Below are positions 51,319 through 59,453 of a stretch of 64,000 nucleotides of DNA, piece by piece (the first letter of the stretch is position 1; every line of letters begins with the position of its first letter). The stretch is from Thiothrix litoralis (GTDB taxonomy: Bacteria > Pseudomonadota > Gammaproteobacteria > Thiotrichales > Thiotrichaceae), in assembly GCF_017901135.1 (NCBI RefSeq), contig NZ_CP072801.1, positions 620,001 through 684,000 on the forward strand, written 5' to 3'. The notes below the pieces were generated by a model, which had not been told where the DNA came from, searched no databases, and saw nothing but the letters and a program-made list of their open reading frames with translations. The position numbers were made by a program, and so were the translations under genes.

Positions 51319-52650
51319 ATGAATATGAACAGTGTCAGCGTTCATACCTCCAATAAAACCTTGATTGCAAAACAAGGCCACCTGTTGTTGGCAGGCATCG
51401 TTATGTCCTCACTCCTGAGCGCTTGTGGCGGCAGCAGTGGCCCATCAGCAGAAGAGCTGGCTGTCCAATCTGCCGCTGCGGCTCAAATCATCGCAGATAA
51501 AGCGGCAGCCCAAGCGGCGGCAGATAAAGCGGCTGCTCAAGCGGCGGCAGATAAAGCGGCAGCCCAGGCGGCGGCAGACAAAGCGGCAGCCCAAGCGGTG
51601 GCTGATCGTCAAGCAGCTCTTGTAGCTGCTCGCCAACAGATTAGCGTTGCAGTTAGCGATGTTGATACAGAAGCAAAAGCTGCACAAAGTGCCAGCAGTG
51701 CAGCGAGCGTTCTAGCGGTACAGGCTGGGCAACAAGCGTCCGGGTATGATGAAGTGGCGGCATCACTGGCAAGCACTAACGCCTCTGCGGCACAAGCGAA
51801 AACGGAAGCAGAACGCGCTGTAGCCCAAAAAGAAATCGTCGCCAAGGCAAAAGCAGATGCTGAGAGTGCACAGGATCTTGAAGCAATGGCTGATTCTGAG
51901 AAACAGGCGCAAGACGCCGTAGCGACTGCGAAGAAAGCACGGTTAGCGGCTGAAGAGGCGTTAGCCTCTACCCGCACGGCGGCTCAGAAAGTTGCTGATG
52001 AAGTGGTGGTTGCCCAAGCATCTAGACGTTACACCAAGCTGGACGCGGGTGGAAATGCGCTGCCATCCTCGGCGACCTCTTGGTCATGCGTACAAGATAA
52101 AACAACGGGTTATGTCTGGGAAGAAAAAACCAATGATAGCGGTTTACGTGATAAAGACTGGCGTTACCGCCACATGCATAACTACGGTGGTTATGGTGGC
52201 ATTAAAGATACCAATGGTCAGACCTTGTGTCAGGGATTAGGGGCATGTGATGCTTATTCTTATATGTATGCGGTTAACGGCACGGGTCTGTGTGGCCGGA
52301 ATACTTGGCGAATTCCCCTTCCGAAAGAGTTAGGAACCATTGCCCAGATTAATTCAGGTTCAACGCCACCCCATATTGACACAAATTTCTTCCCGGAAAC
52401 TGCCAATATTCCTACCAAAGGGGCGTATTGCACTGAGAACGTCGATGGTGCTGAACATAATTATCAGGGCGTTGATTTTGGGTTGCCGATTCTCTATAGC
52501 TCATTCCCGAATGAATCGCCTGCTAACGTTCTCGGGGTGAGTATCCTTGTGCCTTTACGGTTCTACGGCGAAATTCAAGATGGCTTGCTTGATAACCCAG
52601 GCAATGCCTCCAACTGGATTTGCTATACCCGTTTGATGAGCAGCAATTAA
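51319..52650 (+). CDS. lipoprotein with Ala-rich repeats and C-terminal Lcl/DUF1566 domain
   Basis: 443 residues. Signal peptide with lipobox LLSAC (Cys36), so it is anchored in a membrane. Residues 59-94 are four copies of the 9-residue unit ADKAAAQAA, followed by an Ala/Lys/Glu-rich helix to about 230, giving a long coiled-coil or Lpp-like stalk. The C-terminal 200 residues (KTTGYVWEEKTNDSGLRDK, CGRNTWRIPLPKEL) form a DUF1566/Lcl-type domain related to the Legionella collagen-like adhesin. Likely a surface stalk with a globular tip. Nothing is known of its ligand. Confidence 0.82.
   Translation: MNMNSVSVHTSNKTLIAKQGHLLLAGIVMSSLLSACGGSSGPSAEELAVQSAAAAQIIADKAAAQAAADKAAAQAAADKAAAQAAADKAAAQAVADRQAALVAARQQISVAVSDVDTEAKAAQSASSAASVLAVQAGQQASGYDEVAASLASTNASAAQAKTEAERAVAQKEIVAKAKADAESAQDLEAMADSEKQAQDAVATAKKARLAAEEALASTRTAAQKVADEVVVAQASRRYTKLDAGGNALPSSATSWSCVQDKTTGYVWEEKTNDSGLRDKDWRYRHMHNYGGYGGIKDTNGQTLCQGLGACDAYSYMYAVNGTGLCGRNTWRIPLPKELGTIAQINSGSTPPHIDTNFFPETANIPTKGAYCTENVDGAEHNYQGVDFGLPILYSSFPNESPANVLGVSILVPLRFYGEIQDGLLDNPGNASNWICYTRLMSSN
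51493..51600 (+). repeat. four tandem 27-bp repeats in the lipoprotein stalk
   Basis: Four in-frame 27-bp units (each GCAGATAAAGCGGC-like) encode ADKAAAQAA. They differ by a few silent changes, so the array is moderately diverged. Copy number may vary between strains. Confidence 0.85.
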
Positions 52651-52674
52651 GATAATGGCTTGAGGTAATAAAGA

Positions 52675-52709
52675 AAAGGGCGGTTCGTGGTTAACGGATC
52701 GCCTTTTTT
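52675..52709. terminator. bidirectional terminator between the lipoprotein gene and cbbO2
   Basis: AAAGG(G)CGGTTCG pairs with CGGATCGCCTTT (one bulge, two wobble pairs), with T-runs on both strands (TTTTTT to the right, TTTTCTTTATT to the left). It lies between convergent genes. Confidence 0.7.
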
Positions 52710-52760
52710 GGCTTGCTGGCAACCATACATCAACCATCCCTATTTGTGATAGAAAAAATA

Positions 52761-55016
52761 CTACCCCGTCAACGTCACAAACACCTGCGTCATCCGCTCT
52801 GGCAACCGCTGCACATTATCCACCACGGTCACGCGCTTGCCGAAAATATCCCGCACATATTCATCCGCTCGCGGATCAAGGCTAATGCAATAGCTGTAAA
52901 TGCCTTTCTGATCCAGCTCTTTCACCGCTTGGCGCGTATCTTGCGTCAATAATTGCGGGTCATCCACGTCAATATCCGACGGTTCGCCATCGGTTAAAAT
53001 CAGCAGCAGCTTTTTATCCGCCTGTTGATGCTCCAGATAATGCGCCGCATGACGCACCGCCGCGCCCATCCGCGTCGAATACCCCGCCTGCATCGCCGCC
53101 AGTCGCCCCTTCACCTCATCGTTCCAATGTTCCTTGAAACCCTTGATGTGCTGGTAGCGCACCTCGTGCCGCGTATTGGACGCAAACCCCGCAATCGCAA
53201 ACGGGTCGCCCAACGCCTCAATCGCATACGCCAGCAACGACACCGCTTCCTGACTCAGCTCCAGAATGCTTTGCGTCGCGCCTTCCGGCACTTCGCTGAT
53301 CGAGGCTGACAAGTCCAGCAACAGCATCACCGCAATATTGCGCCCGTCATGTTTGTGGCTCATGTTGATGCGCGGATCAGGATTCGCCCCACCCTTGAAA
53401 TCAATCAGGGAACGGATCGCCACATCCAAATCCAGCTCGCTGCCTTCTTCCTGATAGCGTACCCGCGTGTAATTTTGCGGCTTCAACAAATCCACAATCT
53501 GTTTCAAACGCTTCGCCAGCGCCGCGTGTTTCTGCAACAGCGCATCAATCACCGCCGGATTACCAGACGGATGCAGGCTTTCATACACGCTTGTCCAATC
53601 CGGGCGGTAGGTTTGGGTGCTATAATCCCACTCCGGGTAATGGCGGGGTGGCAAGCCCTGAATTTCCTGATTTTGCTCAGATTGCTTGCGTTCCTCGAAG
53701 GCTTCTTCCTCGTCGCCTTCCTCGATGAATTGCCACAAATGGCGGTTGTCATCGCGGTAGCCAATCGCGGTATTGTTAAAATACACGTTCGGCAACTGGT
53801 CAGATTGCAAGCGCGTGCGTGCTACAAACGAAATCGCCAGTTGCACCATATCGGCAGTGGTGGCATTACCTTCCAACATCTTTGCGCGGAATTTGCCCGC
53901 AAACTCATTGATCTGCACGTTCTGGTAGCCATGTGCGGGGTTTAACAGCGCCCACGAAAACATGGCCAACCGATGCCGGAAGCACGATTCCGTTTGCGTG
54001 TTGCATTCATCTTCCTGTGGAATCGGGTGCAAGGCCATGAATAGCCGCCGTAAACCGGGGTATTCCTGCATCGCCAAGTATTCCACCCGGCTATCTTCCA
54101 GCCGCTCAATTGCCATGCGCTGTTGCGGGCTGAAATTGTCCGCCACCACTTTTTTCGTCCAGCGTTGATGTGCTGCCATGTGTGCCAACACCGCGCGGTA
54201 ACGGTCAATACCGCTTACGCCCTGCGCGTCGTCGAATACGTCAGGAATACGTATCCCGAAGTCGTCAAAATACGGTTGTTGCTGGCGCATATCGCGGAAA
54301 TCGACCGAATAAGGCACTAAGTATTCAGTATTTTCCCAGCAGGCTTTCAAATACAGGTTCAGCTTGCGCTCGTGGTGGGTAAACAGTGTGCCGTGGCGTT
54401 CGTGCTGCAACATCGCCTTGCTGTCGGCGGATTCCAGCGCGAAATATTCTTCCTGCCGTTGCGGGTGGCTGCCGTAGTTGCGGATGCCGTATTCGATCCA
54501 GTTTTTCAAGCCGCCCAGAGCCAACTGGCTCATCAAATAGGGCATTTGCCCCAGCAGTTTGGGCAAGCCGGGGCTGGGAATGGTGGTGTGGAAACCGTGG
54601 ATCGAGCCGGTGGTACGTTCCATCATGTCGAACACGATGGCGATGTAATTTTCCACCAATTCGGCGCTGCTCATACGGCGGCAGGCTTCCGGCAAGGCTT
54701 GTAGGAAGGCGGGAATGGAACGCCCGTTCGGGGTGCGCGACATTTTCCACACCGCTTGGCTGACTTTGCCCAGCAAGCCTTCATCGCCGAGCCGGTGCAC
54801 CAACATCGGCATTTCTTCCAGATAAGTCAGCACGGGGTCGAAACCGCGCCCGATTTTGCACACCAACGACGCACCGTCGAGGTAGTCGTTGATGCCTTCC
54901 TCACTCAACAGGGCAATGGCATCCTGCATACAAGCGGCAAAGGCTTCATCTAACTGCTTGAAGTTGCAGCTTAGTTGGGTGCGATAACGGGCGATGGTGT
55001 CGTCAGTGGTGTGCAT
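52761..55016 (-). CDS. cbbO2: RuBisCO activase adaptor CbbO of the form II cluster
   Basis: 751 residues. CbbO/NorD family: N-terminal helical part, then a C-terminal VWA domain with MIDAS D-x-S-x-S (DLSAS) and TDGEPSD. In characterised chemoautotrophs CbbO docks the CbbQ hexamer on RuBisCO and helps remove tight inhibitors. It is the third gene of cbbM-cbbQ2-cbbO2. The gap to cbbQ2 holds a perfect inverted repeat. Pairing with form II is by position; which RuBisCO it serves is inferred. Confidence 0.92.
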   Translation of the reverse strand: MHTTDDTIARYRTQLSCNFKQLDEAFAACMQDAIALLSEEGINDYLDGASLVCKIGRGFDPVLTYLEEMPMLVHRLGDEGLLGKVSQAVWKMSRTPNGRSIPAFLQALPEACRRMSSAELVENYIAIVFDMMERTTGSIHGFHTTIPSPGLPKLLGQMPYLMSQLALGGLKNWIEYGIRNYGSHPQRQEEYFALESADSKAMLQHERHGTLFTHHERKLNLYLKACWENTEYLVPYSVDFRDMRQQQPYFDDFGIRIPDVFDDAQGVSGIDRYRAVLAHMAAHQRWTKKVVADNFSPQQRMAIERLEDSRVEYLAMQEYPGLRRLFMALHPIPQEDECNTQTESCFRHRLAMFSWALLNPAHGYQNVQINEFAGKFRAKMLEGNATTADMVQLAISFVARTRLQSDQLPNVYFNNTAIGYRDDNRHLWQFIEEGDEEEAFEERKQSEQNQEIQGLPPRHYPEWDYSTQTYRPDWTSVYESLHPSGNPAVIDALLQKHAALAKRLKQIVDLLKPQNYTRVRYQEEGSELDLDVAIRSLIDFKGGANPDPRINMSHKHDGRNIAVMLLLDLSASISEVPEGATQSILELSQEAVSLLAYAIEALGDPFAIAGFASNTRHEVRYQHIKGFKEHWNDEVKGRLAAMQAGYSTRMGAAVRHAAHYLEHQQADKKLLLILTDGEPSDIDVDDPQLLTQDTRQAVKELDQKGIYSYCISLDPRADEYVRDIFGKRVTVVDNVQRLPERMTQVFVTLTG

Positions 55017-55032
55017 AAAATGACTCCCGAAC

Positions 55033-55094
55033 AGGGCGTATGCAATACGCCCCTACAGATGGCGATTCCCGTAGGGGCGTATTGCATACGCCCT
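55033..55094. repeat. perfect 24-bp inverted repeat between cbbQ2 and cbbO2
   Basis: Arms 55033-55056 and 55071-55094 are exact reverse complements (24 bases each) with a 14-base spacer. Each arm is itself nearly palindromic (GGGCGTAT, TGC, ATACGCCC in the right arm). It has the form of a REP/BIME-type or MITE-like element. It lies in the operon and would form a very stable mRNA hairpin that could lower cbbO2 relative to cbbQ2. Confidence 0.9.
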
Positions 55095-55109
55095 CTTGGG
55101 TTATTTTAA

Positions 55110-55913
55110 TCACCCAAAAATCGCGTCAATCGCGTGGTTTAAGGTGCTGCGAATGTCCGCGTCATCGGTAATCGGGCTGACCAGTGCCATGCGGCAAGCA
55201 TCGCCTGCGTCAATTCCATCACGCATCAAATTCGCGGCGTACACCAGCAAACGGGTGGAAATGCCTTCATCCAGCCCGTGGCCTTTCAGGTTACGCGCGG
55301 TGTGGGCAATTTTCACCAGCTTATCAGCCATTGCAGCATCCACACTGGCCTCTTGCTGCAAAATGCTGGATTCCAGCTCGGCTGACGGGTAGTCAAAATC
55401 AAAGGCTACAAAACGTTGTTTAGTAGACTGTTTTAAATCTTTCATCAGGCTTTGATAGCCCGGATTGTAGGAAATTACCAACTGAAAATCAGGGTGCGCA
55501 TTCACCAGTTCGCCTTTTTTATCCAGCGGCAAGGTGCGGCGGTGATCGGTCAGGGGGTGAATGACGACGGTCGTATCTTGGCGTGCCTCAACGATTTCAT
55601 CGAGGTAGCAAATCGCGCCAATGCGGGCGGCGGTGGTCAAGGGGCCATCCAACCAGCGTGTGCCATTGGCTTCGAGTAAATAGCGTCCGACCAGATCGGA
55701 GGCGGTCATGTCTTCGTTACAGGCCACGGTGATCAGTGGCTTGCCGAGTTTCCACGCCATGTGTTCGATGAAGCGCGACTTACCACAACCCGTCGGGCCT
55801 TTCACCATCACGGGTAGGCGGGAACGGTACGCGGCTTGGTACAGTTCGACTTCGCGTCCGGTGGCTTGATAAAAAGGCTCTTGCTGGATGGTGTATTGGG
55901 TAGCGTCGGTCAT
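55110..55913 (-). CDS. cbbQ2: RuBisCO activase ATPase CbbQ of the form II cluster
   Basis: 267 residues from ATG at 55913 with AGGA 9 bases upstream; an in-frame ATG at 55979 adds 22 unlike residues. CbbQ/NirQ/NorQ MoxR-class AAA+ ATPase: Walker A GPTGCGKS, Walker B ICYLDEIVEARQD, sensor 1 ISYNPGYQS. Forms hexamers with CbbO that reactivate RuBisCO. It follows cbbM after an 87-base spacer with a GC-rich hairpin. Confidence 0.94.
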   Translation of the reverse strand: MTDATQYTIQQEPFYQATGREVELYQAAYRSRLPVMVKGPTGCGKSRFIEHMAWKLGKPLITVACNEDMTASDLVGRYLLEANGTRWLDGPLTTAARIGAICYLDEIVEARQDTTVVIHPLTDHRRTLPLDKKGELVNAHPDFQLVISYNPGYQSLMKDLKQSTKQRFVAFDFDYPSAELESSILQQEASVDAAMADKLVKIAHTARNLKGHGLDEGISTRLLVYAANLMRDGIDAGDACRMALVSPITDDADIRSTLNHAIDAIFG

Positions 55914-55958
55914 GGGTGGGATTCCTGACAGCATGTTGGGAAGAGTGGAAAGGGCGAA

Positions 55959-55974
55959 GGGTGCGTTTGCACCC
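55959..55974 (-). promoter_or_regulatory. intercistronic hairpin after cbbM
   Basis: GGGTGC and GCACCC enclose a 4-base loop just downstream of the cbbM stop. There is no T-run on the minus strand, so it is more likely an mRNA-stabilising or attenuating hairpin than a full terminator. Confidence 0.45.
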
Positions 55975-56000
55975 CCCACCTTACTGTGGTTGCTTGCGAC

Positions 56001-57380
56001 TTATTTATGTACGCCCAGCTTTTCGCGCCAGCCTGGGTAGATCTTGTCTGCATCGCCAGGGAATGACTCGAATGCGCGAGCAAATTCTTTGTGCTCTTTC
56101 GCGAATTCGATTGGGTCAGCACCGGCTTTCCAGCACTCATACGATTGACGCAAGGAAATTGCACCAGCCGCTGGGCTGTCAATGTGACCGTAAGAGCCAC
56201 CACCGGAAGTGTTGATAACGTTACCGTGACCGAGGTTCTCGAAGAAGCCTGGCAGACGTAGCGCGTTCATACCGCCCGAGATGATGGGCGTGGTTGGCTT
56301 CATGCCATACCATTTTTGGAAGTAGACTGGCCCTTGGCACTCGTCACGTTCGATCATGTACGCGATGTTTTTATCGCTGTTTTCGCCTTCCATTTTACCG
56401 TAGCCCATAGTGCCTACGTGGATACCGGAAGCACCTTGCAGACGTGACAGTTTCGCCAGTACAAACGCAGTGTAACCACGCAGTGCAGAGGGGGAAGTGA
56501 TCATGCCGTGACCCGCGCGGTGATAGTGCAGGTATTGGTTAGGGTACTGGCGACGTGCTGTCGTGATCATGCCAGGGCCGCCAACGAAGCCGTCAACCAG
56601 GAAAGCAACTTTGTCCGCATCCGGGCCAAACGCTTCGAGGATGAAGTCAGCACGGGCGCACATTTCATAATGATCGTCAGCGGTGATATTGGCAGAGAAC
56701 AGTTTCGCTTGACCAGTTTCGTCTTGTGCACGTTTCATTGCATCATAAACGAGTGGGTAAACTTTCTTGGCAGGGCAGAAAACTTGGTTGCCTTGTGGTT
56801 CATCGTTCTTGATGAAGTCGCCACCCAGCCAGAACTGGTAAGCAGCCGCTGCAAACGGTTCAGGGCGCAGACCCAGTTTAGGCTTAATGATTGTACCCGC
56901 GATGTAACCACCGTTAACCACTGGACGACCCAGAATACGCCACATGTCCGAGATGTCTTTGGATGGGCCATCGAACAACTGGATAGCACGCTCAGGCACA
57001 TAGAAGTCATGGATTTTGGCGTGCTTGATGTCGCCCATGCCTTGGTTGTTGCCGATAATCAGCGTCAACAGTGATACGACCATCATGCGACCGTCGGTGA
57101 TGTTACGGTCGAACAAGTCCAGTGGGTACGCGATACGCATATCTTCAGTGGCTTCGTCGATGTAGTACACCAGTGCGTCAACGCCTTTGGTGAAGTCATC
57201 CGTGGTGGAAACTTCAACGTTAGTGCCGGTAGAAGATTCAGCCGCGAAATGCGCAGCCGCTTCCAAATAGCCATAACCCGGCTGTGGCATCATTTTGTAA
57301 GCAACCAGAATGTGCTTACCACCCGCGATCAGATCTTCTTCTTTCAGGCTAAGATCTGCGTAACGTCCAGATTGGTCCAT
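56001..57380 (-). CDS. cbbM: ribulose-1,5-bisphosphate carboxylase/oxygenase, form II
   Basis: 459 residues from ATG at 57380 with AGGAGAG upstream; an in-frame ATG at 57434 is not conserved. Fixes CO2 onto ribulose-1,5-bisphosphate. Numbering matches the Rhodospirillum rubrum enzyme: Lys166 (KPKLG), carbamylated Lys191 with Asp193 and Glu194 (KNDEP), and loop 6 Lys329 (GYGKMEG). Form II enzymes have low CO2/O2 specificity and suit high-CO2, low-oxygen conditions. Divergent from cbbR. Confidence 0.98.
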   Translation of the reverse strand: MDQSGRYADLSLKEEDLIAGGKHILVAYKMMPQPGYGYLEAAAHFAAESSTGTNVEVSTTDDFTKGVDALVYYIDEATEDMRIAYPLDLFDRNITDGRMMVVSLLTLIIGNNQGMGDIKHAKIHDFYVPERAIQLFDGPSKDISDMWRILGRPVVNGGYIAGTIIKPKLGLRPEPFAAAAYQFWLGGDFIKNDEPQGNQVFCPAKKVYPLVYDAMKRAQDETGQAKLFSANITADDHYEMCARADFILEAFGPDADKVAFLVDGFVGGPGMITTARRQYPNQYLHYHRAGHGMITSPSALRGYTAFVLAKLSRLQGASGIHVGTMGYGKMEGENSDKNIAYMIERDECQGPVYFQKWYGMKPTTPIISGGMNALRLPGFFENLGHGNVINTSGGGSYGHIDSPAAGAISLRQSYECWKAGADPIEFAKEHKEFARAFESFPGDADKIYPGWREKLGVHK

Positions 57381-57433
57381 GACTCTCTCCTCAATGTGAG
57401 TAAAAAATGCTGCAATAACTTTCGATGTCCACA

Positions 57434-57462
57434 ACTATAAGTGATACTTAAGATAAGTGAAA
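57434..57462 (-). promoter_or_regulatory. cbbM promoter with probable CbbR site
   Basis: On the minus strand TTTCAC (57457-57462) and TATAGT (57434-57439) are 17 bases apart, upstream of cbbM. The same segment on the plus strand carries the direct repeat ATAAGTGA (starting near 57438 and 57453) and the inverted repeat ACTTA-AGA-TAAGT. This is consistent with a LysR-type operator overlapping the -35 region and placed between cbbM and cbbR. Confidence 0.5.
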
Positions 57463-57546
57463 CTCATTTATTCTTACTTAAACATCAGTCTTTGTTATGT
57501 TATGCTGATGGCAAGAAACCCTGAATTTCCGAGTAAATGAGTCAAG

Positions 57547-58470
57547 ATGCACATCTCCTTCCGCCAGATCCAGATCTTCCAGACCGTTGCCCAGACGGAG
57601 AATTTCACCCGGGCAGCAGAATTGTTACACATGACCCAGCCCGCCATATCGATGCAGGTCAAACAATTAGAAGAAAACGTGGGTTTGTCGTTATTTGAGC
57701 GCCAAGGCAAACGCATTGTGATGACGGCAGCAGGGCGGGCGATGCACACTTACGCTTGCGAAATTTCCGCCAAGTATCAGGGCATGGTGGAAACGCTGGA
57801 AGAGTTGAAGAATGTGCATCAGGGGTATATTAAGGTATCGGCGGCGAACACCTCGATTTACTTCATTACTCGAATGCTGGCGGGCTTTTCCGAGCAAAAT
57901 GAAGGTATTACCGTTTCCCTGAATATCACCAACCGCAAAACGCTGGTGGAACAGTTGCAGAATTATGACGCGGATTTGGTGGTCATGGGCGAACCACCCG
58001 CCAACCTTGACCTGCATTCGCAGCGGCTGATGTGTAACCCGCTGGTATTGATTGCACCGGCGAATCATCCGCTGGCGGGGCAGAAAGATATTCCGGTATC
58101 TGCCATTATCGGCGAAAAGTTTGTGGTGCGTGAGCCGGGGTCGGGAACGCGGGCAGCGATTGAACGTTTCTTTGCCGAACACGGGCATACGTTTTCGAGT
58201 ACGCTGGAAATGGGCAGCAATGAGTCGATCAAATATTCGGTGATTGCTGGGTTGGGGTTGGGGATTGTGTCATTACACAGCATCCGGCTGGAACTGGAAA
58301 CCCATTCGCTGAGCATACTGGATGTGGAAAATTTCCCGATCCAGCGTTATTGGCATATTGTGACGCGGGAGGGGAAGTGGCTTTCCCCAGCGGCGCAGGC
58401 GTTTAAGGAGTATGTGATTGCGGAAGCGGCGAATTATTCGCAGGATTACCAGCGGCTTTTGTTGGTTTAA
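57547..58470 (+). CDS. cbbR: LysR-type RuBisCO operon regulator
   Basis: 307 residues. N-terminal winged helix with FTRAAELLHMTQPAISMQVKQLEE, then the LysR substrate domain. CbbR proteins sense metabolites such as RuBP or phosphoenolpyruvate and activate cbb operons. Divergence from cbbM with a repeat-rich spacer is the standard CbbR arrangement. Only one such regulator is seen for both RuBisCO clusters, though another may lie outside the window to the right. Confidence 0.94.
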   Translation: MHISFRQIQIFQTVAQTENFTRAAELLHMTQPAISMQVKQLEENVGLSLFERQGKRIVMTAAGRAMHTYACEISAKYQGMVETLEELKNVHQGYIKVSAANTSIYFITRMLAGFSEQNEGITVSLNITNRKTLVEQLQNYDADLVVMGEPPANLDLHSQRLMCNPLVLIAPANHPLAGQKDIPVSAIIGEKFVVREPGSGTRAAIERFFAEHGHTFSSTLEMGSNESIKYSVIAGLGLGIVSLHSIRLELETHSLSILDVENFPIQRYWHIVTREGKWLSPAAQAFKEYVIAEAANYSQDYQRLLLV

Positions 58471-58560
58471 TGATCCATCTTGAGCGACATATCGCTTGCG
58501 CTCCACCCAGCCTATACTTACACTGGCGTTATTACATTCGTACTAACGGACAACTACATC

Positions 58561-58785
58561 ATGCTCCAAGTCAAACTCACCGCTATCGGCAACTCTGTTG
58601 GCATTGTCCTTCCCAAGGAAGCACTGGCAAAACTGAAAGTGGGCAAAGGCGATAACCTGTATCTGGTGGAAAGCCCGGAAGGTTTCACCCTGACCCCCTA
58701 TCAGCAGGATTTCGATGAGCAAATGCAGATCGCCGAAAAAGTGCTGAAGAAATACCGCAATGCTTTCCATGAGTTGGCAAAATGA
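58561..58785 (+). CDS. AbrB/MazE-type antitoxin
   Basis: 74 residues from ATG at 58561; a longer frame to 58480 has no support. The N-terminus VKLTAIGNSVGIVLPKEALAKLKV is the SpoVT/AbrB swapped-hairpin DNA-binding pattern. The C-terminal helix (EQMQIAEKVLKKYRNAFHELA) should bind the toxin. The stop overlaps the Doc gene start by 4 bases, typical of toxin-antitoxin modules. Confidence 0.9.
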   Translation: MLQVKLTAIGNSVGIVLPKEALAKLKVGKGDNLYLVESPEGFTLTPYQQDFDEQMQIAEKVLKKYRNAFHELAK

Positions 58786-59171
58786 CTGAACCGAGATGGG
58801 TGTTGGCGGAGGTTACGCTGGCAGTGCATCAACTGTTGCTAGCAGAACACGGCGGTAGTCCGGGTATTCGTGACAAGTCGCTGCTGGATTCTGCGCTCGC
58901 CCGCCCCCAGCAACGGTTAGCTTACGAACCGGATTCAACATTGTTTGAACTTGCCGCTGCCTACAGCTTCGGCATTGCTAAAAATCACCCGTTCATTGAT
59001 GGCAACAAGCGGGTAGCCTTGGCAGTGGGGGCGGTTTTTCTGGAACTCAACGGTGTTGAGCTGGATGCTCCCGAACCCGAAGCAGTCATCATGTTTGAGC
59101 AATTAGCAGCGGGAAATATTGCAGAGGCAGCGCTTGCTGAGTGGTTTGAGCGATCATGTGTAATTGAGTAG
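58782..59171 (+). CDS. doc: death-on-curing (Doc) family toxin
   Basis: 129 residues. The Fic/Doc motif HPFIDGNKR is at residues 69-77, with the Lys variant seen in Doc kinases that phosphorylate EF-Tu. GIRDKSLLDSALARPQ is the usual N-terminal block. Pairing with an AbrB-type rather than a Phd antitoxin is known. It lies between cbbR and the form I activase genes. Confidence 0.92.
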   Translation: MTEPRWVLAEVTLAVHQLLLAEHGGSPGIRDKSLLDSALARPQQRLAYEPDSTLFELAAAYSFGIAKNHPFIDGNKRVALAVGAVFLELNGVELDAPEPEAVIMFEQLAAGNIAEAALAEWFERSCVIE

Positions 59172-59173
59172 CT

Positions 59174-59441
59174 TTAGGCAGTAGCTTGCAGCATAAAATC
59201 AGCGTGGATGCTGCTATAGGGGAATAGCACGCCATCGTCTGATTTTTTCAACAAGCCAGCATTGAGCAAGGTGTGAATGTCGCCGTGTACGGCTTTCACA
59301 TCACGGTTCACTCGCCGCGCCACTTCACGGATAGATAGAACGCCGCATCCGGTCATAGCTTTGAGGATTTCCCAACGTTTGATTGTTAGGGTCTGCCAGT
59401 GAGTCTTTCAACGTGCGGACATCAAGTATGACTGTGTTCAT
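59174..59441 (-). pseudogene. frameshifted, internally deleted HVO_A0114-like antitoxin
   Basis: An intact 60-residue frame (59174-59356) reads the C-terminal half of a winged-helix antitoxin (SIREVARRVNRDVKAVHGDIH, FPYSSIHADFML). Reading upstream in the same frame gives HWQTLTIKRWEILKA, which continues the family but meets a stop. The start of the protein (MNTVILDVRTLKDSLAD, from the ATG at 59441) lies in another frame. About 30 middle residues of the normal 120 are missing. The gene is broken by deletion and frameshift. No partner toxin of its own remains nearby. Confidence 0.7.
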
Positions 59442-59453
59442 CGCGCCACCTCA

